Shown: piece by piece, positions 55,853 to 64,000 of the stretch | Numbering within the stretch: position 1 is the stretch's first letter | Layout of the letters: the number at the start of each line of letters is the position of its first letter | Source: JAWKTT01 sp041398965 | GTDB lineage: Bacteria; Planctomycetota; Planctomycetia; Planctomycetales; Planctomycetaceae | DNA length: 64,000 bases | Direction: 5' to 3' | Assembly (NCBI GenBank): GCA_041398965.1 | Contig: JAWKTT010000003.1 | Location: 310,001 to 374,000 of the forward strand | Notes under the pieces: generated by a model | Told to the model about the DNA's origin: nothing | Seen by the model: the letters and a program-made list of their open reading frames with translations, nothing else | Database searches by the model: none | Made by a program: the position numbers and the translations under genes

Positions 55853-56980
55853 TCAGGCATCTTTGTCATTTGGCAATTTGCGAGTCCGCTTGAATTCTCG
55901 AATTCCGAGGATGACCAAAGTTAGTGCCGTCAATGGGAAGACAAATCCTAACATCAATCGTCGAAAGTCTGTCAATGAATGGCTTCCGGTGGAGATCATA
56001 ACCAGCGATGCGGTATAGGCCACAGAATAGCCAAAGAAGACAGCGCCTTCCCATCGTGAAATGGTGTGCCCGGTAAAGAAGACAGGGAGACAGGCTGCGG
56101 CACATGCCAGCATGACGGGGAGATCAAAGTGGATCGCCTGAGTTGCCACTGCAACACCATGAGGGGCCAGCAGGGCCGTAATTCCCAGTACGCCCAGAAT
56201 ATTAAAGAGATTACTCCCCACAACGTTTCCCACAGCGATGTCGCGCTCACCACGTATTGCGGCAATCATCGATGTCGCCACCTCGGGAAGCGATGTTCCT
56301 GCGGCAACGATCGTTAGACCGATGACGAGTTCGCTGACACCAAAATGTCGAGCCAGTTCTGAGGCCGCTTCGACAAACCATCTCGCTCCCACAACGAGCA
56401 ACAAGAGTCCCAAGGCGATTCGTGTCAGATTCTGTATAATTCCCGCCTTGGAAACGAGAAAGGTTTTCGCAGCGTTTGGAGTCGCTGGCGACTGTGTCCC
56501 GATCATTTCGGCATATTCTTGTTGAACTTCAGGTGGCTCCTGAAATCCTGATCGGATGCACCAGAGAGTGTAGGCAATCAGTCCCAGAAACAGCATGCCT
56601 CCTTCATATCGACCGATTGATCCATCAAGCGCAAAGATGAGCAACAGGATTGAGATTCCGATCATTAGCGGGACATCAAACTGCACGAGCCTCTGAGCGA
56701 CGACGAGCGGGACGATCATTGCCGACACCCCGAGGATGAACAGCACGTTGAAGATATTGCTGCCAACAACATTTCCAAACGCGATGTCGGCACGTCCTTG
56801 AATCGCGGAGGAAACCGACACCGCCAATTCCGGAGCACTGGTTCCAAATGCGACAACGGTCAGTCCAATCACGATCGATGAAATTCCAAACGCTGTCGCA
56901 AGTCGGGCCGCTCCTTGAACCAACAACTCAGCACCAAGAACCAGCGCAGTCAGTCCCACAGACATCCAAATGTAGAGCAC
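55853..56980 (-). CDS. Ca2+/cation antiporter (CaCA family, YrbG-like)
   Basis: 375 residues from GTG at 56980, chosen because the first membrane helix (LYIWMSVGLTALVLGAELLV) begins there; ATG at 56965 would cut into it. The two alpha-repeat motifs of the family are GLTVVAFGTSAPELAVS with GNVVGSNIFNVLFILG, and GLTIVAAGTSLPEVATS with GNVVGSNLFNILGVLG. Their Glu and Asn residues bind the cation. About ten membrane helices with a hydrophilic loop in the middle. It exchanges Ca2+ for Na+ or H+ across the inner membrane. Confidence 0.93.
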   Translation of the reverse strand: MLYIWMSVGLTALVLGAELLVQGAARLATAFGISSIVIGLTVVAFGTSAPELAVSVSSAIQGRADIAFGNVVGSNIFNVLFILGVSAMIVPLVVAQRLVQFDVPLMIGISILLLIFALDGSIGRYEGGMLFLGLIAYTLWCIRSGFQEPPEVQQEYAEMIGTQSPATPNAAKTFLVSKAGIIQNLTRIALGLLLLVVGARWFVEAASELARHFGVSELVIGLTIVAAGTSLPEVATSMIAAIRGERDIAVGNVVGSNLFNILGVLGITALLAPHGVAVATQAIHFDLPVMLACAAACLPVFFTGHTISRWEGAVFFGYSVAYTASLVMISTGSHSLTDFRRLMLGFVFPLTALTLVILGIREFKRTRKLPNDKDA

Positions 56981-57092
56981 TTCAAGCCTCTCTGGAAAAA
57001 TGTATTGATGGCCTTTCAAGGATGCCCGTAGCGAGATGGCAGCATCCTGCTTACAAAGCGGTCGGCAGAGACGAGGGGTCGGTGACGTCGGA

Positions 57093-57620
57093 TTACGTTG
57101 GAGACTTGAGATCGACCAGCGACTCGACAAATTCGCCTGGCGGAAACGTAAGAGTGATCGGGGTCTTTGGTGCCACCCCACAAAACCACTTCAATCGACC
57201 CAGCCAAGATAGGTTCCGCTCCCAGTCTTTCAATGACTGTCGCAAGCGAGCGACCGATGGGTGGCTCTGTTCCTTGATTTCCGCCAGAGTCGACTGAAAC
57301 CCCGTTGTATGTCCTGCAAGTAGCAAAGCTGTCGCGAAGTTCGCACGAACAAACACCGGCAAGGTGGCCTTCATCCAAGTACATCCGAACTCCATGACAA
57401 ATGACCGATAAATCTCTACGGCGTCGGAATATCGCCCCAGTCGCATCAGGCAGACCCCCTGCGCGTTGTAGGTAACCTCGGTCCGACGAGTGACATGTCC
57501 TAGCACCCGCAAGGCTTCAGTCGCTTGCCCAGCATCGACAAGACTGGAAACCTTTGCGATCAAAGTCGCCTCTTCGGAGCGAGGTATGCCAGTCGTCGGT
57601 TTCTTCAATGGTGAGTCCAT
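57093..57620 (-). CDS. TPR-like protein of unknown function
   Basis: 175 residues from ATG at 57620, preceded by AAGGATCA. Residues ~15-120 form helical pairs of the tetratricopeptide type (ATLIAKVSSLVDAGQATEAL, NAQGVCLMRLGRYSDAVEIY, ANFATALLLAGH). A basic/aromatic segment (LSWLGRLKWFCG) and a short C-terminal tail follow. No enzyme motif. Probably cytosolic, protein-binding. It lies 112 bases before the antiporter gene on the same strand and may share its promoter. Confidence 0.7.
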   Translation of the reverse strand: MDSPLKKPTTGIPRSEEATLIAKVSSLVDAGQATEALRVLGHVTRRTEVTYNAQGVCLMRLGRYSDAVEIYRSFVMEFGCTWMKATLPVFVRANFATALLLAGHTTGFQSTLAEIKEQSHPSVARLRQSLKDWERNLSWLGRLKWFCGVAPKTPITLTFPPGEFVESLVDLKSPT

Positions 57621-57874
57621 GAAATGATCCTTATTGAATAAGACAGACGGAGCACCGCAACGTCGGTCGAAGTGGATGGAGTGGATGGTGTCATCCGGAC
57701 GGCACACAACATCGTGCGCCGTTGAAATTCCAGGGCCGATCCGTCAGGTGCTCACAACGGACACAAGACCATGCATTCCGGGAGACACGCCGCGACTGCT
57801 GGAAGCAGCCAGCAGGGAATGGATCGGAACATACGAGAAATTGGCTCGGAGGAGCGCGAAGCCCCTCGTCATCC

Positions 57875-58252
57875 TCACAATCTCAAGAGCGATCCCAGCG
57901 TCAGGAGCGTCGGTGCCGACGAGACAGGTGCTGAATGGGGGCCAAATCGGAGCGATGCCAACGTCGACCATGGGTTCGCAGCACGCTTCTCAGTTGTCGA
58001 GGAGCTGCCGCGACTTTCCAATCTCCGGGGAGTGATGTGTCGAGTCGTCGGAGAGAGATCGGCGGGCGACTGGCCAGGAATGATGCCGCTCAGCATTTCG
58101 GGACGGGGCGACTCGACGTCAGTACGGCAACTTCGGCATCCCTCAAGCGAACCACTCCGCGGAACAGAACCCTGAGTCGCGAGGTTGTCCCCGAGTTCCT
58201 GAGCACGGAGAGAAGTGACCGCCGTCAGGACTAAGGCAATCACGAAACACAT
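57875..58252 (-). CDS. Possible small exported protein
   Basis: 125 residues from ATG at 58252. The first ~20 residues (MCFVIALVLTAVTSLRAQE) make a good signal peptide; the remainder is Ser/Pro/Arg-rich with a CRSC pair and no recognisable domain. An in-frame TTG at 58354 would lengthen it. The signal peptide is the main support; the gene could also be spurious. Confidence 0.4.
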   Translation of the reverse strand: MCFVIALVLTAVTSLRAQELGDNLATQGSVPRSGSLEGCRSCRTDVESPRPEMLSGIIPGQSPADLSPTTRHITPRRLESRGSSSTTEKRAANPWSTLASLRFGPHSAPVSSAPTLLTLGSLLRL

Positions 58253-58781
58253 TAACGATAATCGACCGCCACCCGACGACACCCGATCCTCACTCCCCCA
58301 AGAGAACCAACTTCTGGGGAAGAAGAAAAAACAATGAGAGTGGGCTGTGGTCAATCGAGTAATTTCAGCTTAATGCGAAATCGCCTGTTCTTGTGGCGAC
58401 CGCGACAACCTGACACATTCAGGATCGGGTGAATGAGCAGAAAACGCCCATTTCCACTGATCCGACGATGAGAGAGCACGACGATCTTTAGCCATCCTGT
58501 CGACCCCAACGCGGCATTTTCGTCAAGAGGTTCAATAACGAAACTAAGCTATGGGGTCTTTTAACGTGGAGCAATTATCACCCACGAATCAGAAACACCA
58601 AGTCCCTCCCGGAATATTCTTACTGTCGAGAACATCTTCCCGTAGGGTCCTTTGTCCATCCGCAACACCGCCATGAGCCTCTTCTGGAAACTCCTCTGAT
58701 TGCGAAACGGAACGGCACTGGGGTCGCAAGGTTGCCCGCCTGATTTCATTCGACCTTCCTGTTCGAGGTGTTCCCTGACGA
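58253..58781. other. Intergenic, doubtful small frames
   Basis: About 530 bases. Minus-strand frames at 58746-58561 (MKSGGQPCDPSAVPFRNQRS...) and 58807-58589 overlap each other and the end of the FMN-binding gene. Neither resembles a known family, and they are not called. Confidence 0.35.
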
Positions 58782-60656
58782 TCAACAGTTGAGCAAGCAG
58801 ACTGCAATCAACAGGAGGAGTACGGCAAAGGTGTCGGCGGGGGTAATTTCGTCGCTGCGTCGGTGGCGACGGAGGTAGTTCAGCAGCCCGCCGGTGGGGC
58901 ATCCGAAGCGGCAATAGGCCATCGGGGTCATCGACGACGCGAGCAGTCCGACGACGGCAATGCCCAGTGTCGGCCAACCGGCGACGCGCAGGATGTAGGC
59001 ATCGAACGGTTCAATATCGACTAAACTCAACGTGAACGCCCCCATTCCGACAAGAACCACAACCCCCAGGAGGATCGCGGGGATCGCTTCCAGACAACGT
59101 CGAACTCGGGGCGACGGGTGCCATTGCCAGGGAAGCCTGCCCGCCAGCCATTGTTGGGCGGCTCCATGGGGACAGAGGTGAGAGCAATAGACGTTTCGCT
59201 TAAGAGTGATCGGGACGAGGAAGGCCGCAATGGTGAGGACGAGCGGGCCCCCGATGACTCGCCAGGGGATGCCCCCTTTCGCCCAGCCGACGAGAAGTGC
59301 CTGCGACACCAGATCGCCATTGATGAAGCCAAGGTATCCAATCAGCACGACTCGCCAGGCCCGTTGCACCCAAACGTTCCCTCGCCAGGAAGAGAAGGCG
59401 ACACAGAGGCCGAGCAACGTGACCGCAATCGTCCCGTAGTCCCGGGCGGTCCACGCGACGGTCGACCATGCACCCCATTTTCGCGATAGCTTTTGCCACC
59501 AGGACGAAGCGGCCGCTTCCTCGGCGAGAGCCATTTGGGTTGCGGCTGACTCTTGCTGTTTCTTGACGTGTCTCGCTGCGGCAAGGCGAACTCCGTCTGC
59601 GACGTTTTGGCTGGTCATTGTCGCCCCAGAGACCCCCTCGACCCCCGCCTCTTTAAGGTCCAGCCCCCCCATCTCGGCCAACGACTTGTCATTGAAGTAT
59701 CTCAGGAAATACGCCTCTTCACGCACATAGGTGACATACGGCTCGTTGTCATAACTACGACCGATCGCGAGTCCGATGATCTTGTCATCGACCAAGCCGA
59801 CGAGTGTTTCGGTCGGTCCTTGATACCCGATCAACGACTCGGCTGCGGGGGTCGTTTGCAGGATGTCCCCCAGCACGACTCCTTGACCATCACGAACTTC
59901 CCAACGAGACGGATCACTGGGAAGTGGGATGAGTTTCCTGGCAGTTGGGAAGAGAACTTGCACTGGTTCCAGCGCGGGGGGGCCGGGGAATTTGAGTGAA
60001 GCGGGAGCGCTACCAAGTCGCATTTGAACCGACTGCGCGATCGCCAGACTGGTGAGGGTTGCCCCGGAGACGGCATCGATGCGACTGAATGCGGCCAGTT
60101 GCTCGGGCGACTTTCCGATGAAGGATCGGAGGAACTCCCTTTGCTCGATCACTTGGGCGACATGCTCCCGCGTGTCGCCACTCGAAAGGATGCGCACTCC
60201 CGCGATTCGTCCGTCGAGATCGAGACCAACCATCATGTTCGTCGGCCCCGAGAAGCCGATGATGTGATCAGCCAGCGGCGACGTCTGCATCACCCTCCCG
60301 AGTTCCGAACCTGAAGCATCCCGAACCGTCCAGGCAGCAGGTGACGGCTGTGTGTCGGGATTCGTCGCGATTGCTTCAAGGAGTTGAGCGTCCGGGAAGA
60401 TCGTGCGAACATCGGCCAATGGAATCGATGGGGTGGTTGTCTGTCGAGACGCGAGGCCATGGCGATGGTGACGATGCATGAGCAAGACGATCGTCAACAC
60501 GAACAAAACGCGACAGGCATGGAAGAGTCGGCGTCGCCACGGATACTCGGGCCTCGGCTCAGAGGTTCCGTCCGGGGGGAAAGGCCCATCGCTGTTGCCG
60601 GTTGAGTGACAGCCGGTCGGCGAATCGTTCAACAAGGGCAGTTCGACGGAGTTCAC
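58782..60656 (-). CDS. FMN-binding (two domains) / NosR-NapH-like membrane electron-transfer protein
   Basis: 624 residues from GTG at 60656, which overlaps the stop of the DUF1501 gene (GTGA). After one N-terminal membrane segment (residues ~45-65) come two FMN-binding domains in tandem. Each ends in an SGAT motif (VSGATLTS near residue 195, VSGATMTS near residue 345) where flavin is attached through Thr in RnfG/NqrC/NosR. The C-terminal half has five or six membrane helices and two Cys clusters, YCSHLCPHG and YCRFGCPTGG, as in NosR/NapH/CcoG-like polyferredoxin-type proteins, but shorter than full 4Fe-4S ferredoxin motifs. It should move electrons across or within the inner membrane. No nosZ is in view. 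Confidence 0.85.
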   Translation of the reverse strand: MNSVELPLLNDSPTGCHSTGNSDGPFPPDGTSEPRPEYPWRRRLFHACRVLFVLTIVLLMHRHHRHGLASRQTTTPSIPLADVRTIFPDAQLLEAIATNPDTQPSPAAWTVRDASGSELGRVMQTSPLADHIIGFSGPTNMMVGLDLDGRIAGVRILSSGDTREHVAQVIEQREFLRSFIGKSPEQLAAFSRIDAVSGATLTSLAIAQSVQMRLGSAPASLKFPGPPALEPVQVLFPTARKLIPLPSDPSRWEVRDGQGVVLGDILQTTPAAESLIGYQGPTETLVGLVDDKIIGLAIGRSYDNEPYVTYVREEAYFLRYFNDKSLAEMGGLDLKEAGVEGVSGATMTSQNVADGVRLAAARHVKKQQESAATQMALAEEAAASSWWQKLSRKWGAWSTVAWTARDYGTIAVTLLGLCVAFSSWRGNVWVQRAWRVVLIGYLGFINGDLVSQALLVGWAKGGIPWRVIGGPLVLTIAAFLVPITLKRNVYCSHLCPHGAAQQWLAGRLPWQWHPSPRVRRCLEAIPAILLGVVVLVGMGAFTLSLVDIEPFDAYILRVAGWPTLGIAVVGLLASSMTPMAYCRFGCPTGGLLNYLRRHRRSDEITPADTFAVLLLLIAVCLLNC

Positions 60657-62125
60657 GCAAGAATCTCGTGTGCGACATGCCCGAAGACGTCGGTCAATCG
60701 CATGTCGCGGCCACTATGACGGACGGTAAGTTTCGTGTGATCAATCCCCATGAGATGCAGGATTGTCGCGTGCAGATCGTGCATTTCGAGTTTGTTCTCG
60801 ATGGCGTGATACCCATACTCGTCGGTCGCTCCGAAGGTCATTCCCCCCTTGACTCCCCCACCAGCCATCCAGACCGAGAACCCCCAGGGGTTATGGTCTC
60901 GGCCGTTGGAGCCTTGTGCAAAGGGGGTCCGTCCAAACTCTCCCGCCCAGAGGAGGAGCGTCGTGTCGAGCAGTCCGCGTTCTTTGAGATCGCTGAGCAA
61001 CGCGGCAATCGGTTGATCGACAGAACGGGAGTTCTTCTCGTGTCCGTCTTTGAGGTTCGAGTGCTGATCCCAACGGTCCCCACTCCCTCCGGGACAGGTC
61101 AACTGAATAAATCGCACGCCCCGTTCCACCAAACGTCGGGCGACCAGGCATGATCGCCCAAACGTCTTTGTCCCGTCCCACTGTTGATCGAGCCCATACA
61201 TCTTTTGGGTTGCTTCCGTCTCTTCCGAAATCTCCATGAGATCGGGAACCGCCATCTGCATTCGGAAGGCGAGTTCGTAATTCGCAATTGCCGACTCAAC
61301 GGCATCCTGTGGACCGATGCGATCGATCAACCCGGCATCGAGTTGCTTCATCAGTTCGAGCTTTCGCAATTGAGCCTGTTCGGATGGTTCGTGACGTTGG
61401 ACATCGGCGACCGGCAATGCCCCTTGTCGGAACAGGGACCCCTGATAAGTTGCTGGCAGGAAGGCACTTCCAAAACATTCCAGTCCCCCCGGAGGAATTA
61501 ACCCTCCGTTCAACACGACGAAGCCGGGGAGGTTCTGGCACTCCGACCCCAGTCCATAAGTGACCCACGATCCGATACTCGGTCGCCCCTGGAGACCGTG
61601 TCCGGTGTGGAGAAAGTAGTTCGCGTTCGTGTGCTCGGAGAAAGCGGAGGTCATCGAGCGGATGACGCAAAGATCATCGGCTCTCTGCCCGACATGGGGA
61701 AACAGATCGCTCACCGGGAGCCCCGACTCGCCGTAATTCTGGAACTTCCATGGCGACCCAAGCGAGTTTCCGACGTTGTCGAACTGCGTCGGTTGCACCG
61801 TCATCTTGAATGGATTGCCGTTCTCGGCCTGCAACCTTGGCTTAGGATCGAACGTGTCGACCTGCGACGGGCCACCATCCATGTACAAGAAAATGACGCT
61901 CGTCGCCCGAGCCGGAAACATCGGGGCCTTCGGGGCGAAGGGGAGATCGTTTGCGATGTTCGCCGGAGAGCGTTTGGCATCGTGGACCGCAGTCGGGACC
62001 GGGTCAGCAAATCCACTGTCGGTCATCATCAACCCGGCAAGAGCGGTCGCTCCAAAGCCCCCACCCGCTTGCTTCAACCACTGACGCCGCGACGTCGGGG
62101 CCGGAAGAAATCGTTGACAATGCAT
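60653..62125 (-). CDS. DUF1501 protein, TAT-exported
   Basis: 490 residues from ATG at 62125, supported by GGTGGAG just upstream (a GTG at 62137 is the alternative). A TAT signal (TSRRQWLKQAGGGFGATALAG) is followed by the DUF1501 domain, a sulfatase/alkaline-phosphatase-like fold: VIFLYMDGGPSQVDTFDPKP, LCVIRSM, TCPGGSGDRWDQH, LLLWAGEFGRTPF and GRDHNPWGFS. The family is abundant in planctomycetes and usually paired with DUF1549/PSCyt genes. Here the partner is instead an overlapping FMN-binding electron-transfer gene, which suggests a redox-linked role or a chance pairing. Confidence 0.92.
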   Translation of the reverse strand: MHCQRFLPAPTSRRQWLKQAGGGFGATALAGLMMTDSGFADPVPTAVHDAKRSPANIANDLPFAPKAPMFPARATSVIFLYMDGGPSQVDTFDPKPRLQAENGNPFKMTVQPTQFDNVGNSLGSPWKFQNYGESGLPVSDLFPHVGQRADDLCVIRSMTSAFSEHTNANYFLHTGHGLQGRPSIGSWVTYGLGSECQNLPGFVVLNGGLIPPGGLECFGSAFLPATYQGSLFRQGALPVADVQRHEPSEQAQLRKLELMKQLDAGLIDRIGPQDAVESAIANYELAFRMQMAVPDLMEISEETEATQKMYGLDQQWDGTKTFGRSCLVARRLVERGVRFIQLTCPGGSGDRWDQHSNLKDGHEKNSRSVDQPIAALLSDLKERGLLDTTLLLWAGEFGRTPFAQGSNGRDHNPWGFSVWMAGGGVKGGMTFGATDEYGYHAIENKLEMHDLHATILHLMGIDHTKLTVRHSGRDMRLTDVFGHVAHEILA

Positions 62126-62417
62126 TCGAGTCTCCACCAGAAACCAGCAACACCCGCAAGGTCGCCCACCAGCCGCGGGGTGATCGTACTGTTCTCAGTG
62201 TAGTGTCTGCGCTGATCTGCCGCGACTGGGAACGCTGATCTGATGGCCCAACAATTCCGCTCACGATTGAAACACACACCAATTCTACGATTTTGATCGT
62301 GCCTGCTTGCCAAGGGAGGACAGACGTTGCACAATGGGGGGCTTGCTTTTTGCGGGGGGACGGCGGAGTCGTCGACTGCGAGCCGACCACTCCGTTCACT
62401 CCACTGGCTACTGAGTC

Positions 62418-63692
62418 ATGATCTCTCGGATGCGACCGCGGTTACTCTGCTTGTTCGTGCTGCTCTCCTTGGCGAGCTTCGTCTTGTGGACCGACGCCGG
62501 ATGGGCCGTCGCGGCACCGACCGGTCAAAAATCGGGGGAAGCAGAAACAGTCCTGGTCGACGCAACCTCCTCGACAGAGGTCTCGACCGACCCAATTCCG
62601 GTAACGATCAGTCGAGACATTCCGGTTGATGAGGCCCTCCCTGCAGCGACCGGGATTCCGCAACTCGTCGTTTACTGCCTGTTGATCGTAGCTGCGTCGC
62701 TGTTCGGAGGATCGCTCCCTTCTTTCTTCACACTGACGCATCGGCGCGTGCAGACGATGATGAGCTTCGTTGGAGGGCTGATGCTGGGAATCGCCCTGTT
62801 CCATTTGCTCCCCCATGCGATTCACGAAGTGGGAATCAACCGGGTCTCGATGGTGATGATGAGCGCGATGGGGGGACTCCTCACGATGTTCCTGCTCTTG
62901 CGCACCTTCCACTTCCATCATCACGACCCGAGCGAACTCGTTCCCTCTCAATCTTGCGGCCACGATCACGATCATGACCACGATCACGACCATGACCACA
63001 AAAGTCTTGGCCCTGATGCTCCAAAAGCGGGAGTGACCCACAAGACGGCATCCGAGTCGAGTCCAGCACCGGCGAAGCGGAACGAAATATCGCACGCAAG
63101 CACAGGGGGACACGAAGAACAACTCGGATTGCCCCACGATCTCAGTTGGCTTGGTGTGTTCCTGGGCTTAGGTTTGCACACATTAATCGATGGGTTAGCC
63201 CTGGCAGCGAGCGTACAAGCCGACGCCTCTCGCGGTACAGGGACATTGCTAGGGATTTCGGGCCTGTATGGGATTGCGGGGTTCACGGCGATTCTCGCCC
63301 ACAAGCCACTGGATGCGATCAGCATCACATCGCTGATGACGAGCCGAAGTTGGACAACTTCTGGGAAGCTGCTGGTCAATGGGGCGTTCTCGCTGATGTG
63401 CCCGCTGGGGGCCATCTTGTTTGTTCTCGGATTCGGCCGCTTCACCGGAAGCGAAGACCTGTTCCTCGGTTGTGCCCTGGGATTTGCTGCGGGAGTGTTC
63501 CTGTGCATCGCCCTCAGCGACCTGCTCCCAGAGATGGAGTTTCACTCGCATCATCGAGTGCAACTGACCTCTGCACTGCTTGTCGGCGTCATCCTCGCCT
63601 GGACGATGAGTCAGTTGAAACCGGCCCATCAACACCTCTCCCCCGGCAGCGACCCCAACGCTCCAACAGCCACGCAGACTGTCTCCCCCTGA
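62418..63692 (+). CDS. ZIP family metal transporter
   Basis: 424 residues. A signal-like N-terminal segment is followed by eight membrane helices of the ZIP fold. GIALFHLLPHAIHE in helix 4 and GLGLHTLIDGLALAAS / ILAHKPLDAIS in helices 4-5 carry the His/Asp metal ligands (HxxxDG and HKxxD types). The cytosolic loop between helices 3 and 4 contains an alternating His-Asp run of six pairs (about residues 182-194), a metal-buffering site. It would import Zn2+, or possibly Fe or Mn. Alternative start at 62430. Confidence 0.92.
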   Translation: MISRMRPRLLCLFVLLSLASFVLWTDAGWAVAAPTGQKSGEAETVLVDATSSTEVSTDPIPVTISRDIPVDEALPAATGIPQLVVYCLLIVAASLFGGSLPSFFTLTHRRVQTMMSFVGGLMLGIALFHLLPHAIHEVGINRVSMVMMSAMGGLLTMFLLLRTFHFHHHDPSELVPSQSCGHDHDHDHDHDHDHKSLGPDAPKAGVTHKTASESSPAPAKRNEISHASTGGHEEQLGLPHDLSWLGVFLGLGLHTLIDGLALAASVQADASRGTGTLLGISGLYGIAGFTAILAHKPLDAISITSLMTSRSWTTSGKLLVNGAFSLMCPLGAILFVLGFGRFTGSEDLFLGCALGFAAGVFLCIALSDLLPEMEFHSHHRVQLTSALLVGVILAWTMSQLKPAHQHLSPGSDPNAPTATQTVSP

Positions 63693-63713
63693 CACTCCGC
63701 TATGCAAGTGAAA

Positions 63714-63753
63714 ACCCCCGTGCGGTCAACCTGTGGGTCAACGGCACGGGGGG
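63714..63753 (-). terminator. Intrinsic terminator of the minus-strand gene at the right edge
   Basis: CCCCCGTGC (63715-63723) pairs with GCACGGGGG (63744-63752). On the minus strand the stem is followed by TTTTC. It lies about 60 bases after the stop of the partial gene. Confidence 0.7.
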
Positions 63754-63811
63754 CGTGTCTTCAAGGTCTTCGCGAGCAGAGTTTGCTTGCGTCGTCAGTC
63801 AGTCAGACTCG

Positions 63812-64000
63812 TTAGCGAGTCGTTGGCTGAGCAGGTCGGGTCGCGGTCTGTTGGGTGTTGACGTAGAACACCTTCGGATCGTCGATAATCCAAGGAGTCG
63901 ACCACGACTTCCCATCGTCCGGGGTGACGACGTTGAAGAAGATCGTGTTGAAGTGCGTCCCGGGGATGTTGTAAGGTTTGGTCGAGACGATAAGGTCCTT
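63812..64000 (-). CDS. C-terminus of an unidentified protein, running off the right edge
   Basis: 62 codons are open from base 64000 to TAA at 63812-63814, reading KDLIVSTKPYNIPGTHFNTI, then FFNVVTPDDGKSW and a Thr/Pro/Gln-rich tail. The beta-rich pattern and polar tail suggest an exported protein. Too little is visible to name a family. A terminator follows, which supports it as a real gene end. Confidence 0.6.
   Translation of the reverse strand, partial: KDLIVSTKPYNIPGTHFNTIFFNVVTPDDGKSWSTPWIIDDPKVFYVNTQQTATRPAQPTTR

Overview
The window looks like chromosomal DNA of a planctomycete (order Planctomycetales is the likeliest; genus not determined). This rests on several families that are abundant in that phylum: a DUF1559 prepilin-like protein, a TAT-exported DUF1501 protein, a DUF1587/1588/1592/1595-type cytochrome-domain protein, a BatA/von Willebrand A protein, a DUF4159 protein, a short planctomycete-style ECF sigma factor and an FhcC subunit of the tetrahydromethanopterin C1 pathway. 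The DNA is GC-rich. Genes sit mostly alone or in pairs, with few strong Shine-Dalgarno sites.

Left part (1-22.7 kb): the C-terminal three quarters or more of fhcC runs off the left edge. Then come a B12-binding radical SAM protein, an FHA protein with a degenerate EAL-like domain, a TauE/SafE permease, secreted hydrolases, a Gfo/Idh/MocA oxidoreductase, tRNA-Asp(GUC), leucyl aminopeptidase, a three-gene phospholipid operon with ATGA overlaps (CDP-alcohol phosphotransferase, acyltransferase, CdsA-like), a small membrane protein, an alkaline phosphatase and a cyanophycinase-like protein.

Central accessory region (22.9-28.2 kb): a 150-residue protein resembling effector-associated constant components lies directly before a large CHAT protease / STAND-like NTPase / TPR-like repeat protein. 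The repeat part is a tandem array of near-identical 168-bp units that has suffered two frame changes. This is the strongest candidate for a conflict or regulated cell-death system in the window.

Middle (28-44.6 kb): BatA/vWA protein, SDR oxidoreductase, DUF1559 protein, orphan macro-domain protein, a MITE-like element with 24-bp inverted ends and an 8-bp target duplication, an AroD-AroE-like fusion lacking key catalytic residues, an ECF sigma factor, an LplT-like transporter, a DUF4159 protein, a flavin reductase, an SGNH hydrolase, a PilZ protein, a 41-residue membrane microprotein, a sirtuin and an EEP-family protein.

Right part (44.6-64 kb): dnaG-rpoD, an App1-like phosphatase, nadD with an overlapping 57-residue coiled-coil gene, the cytochrome-domain protein, a V8-like serine protease, a Ca2+/cation antiporter, a TPR-like protein, a DUF1501 protein overlapped by an FMN-binding/NosR-like membrane protein, a ZIP metal transporter and an unidentified gene running off the right edge. 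A dispersed, hairpin-forming repeat of about 109 bp occurs five times across the window (three full copies, two partial).
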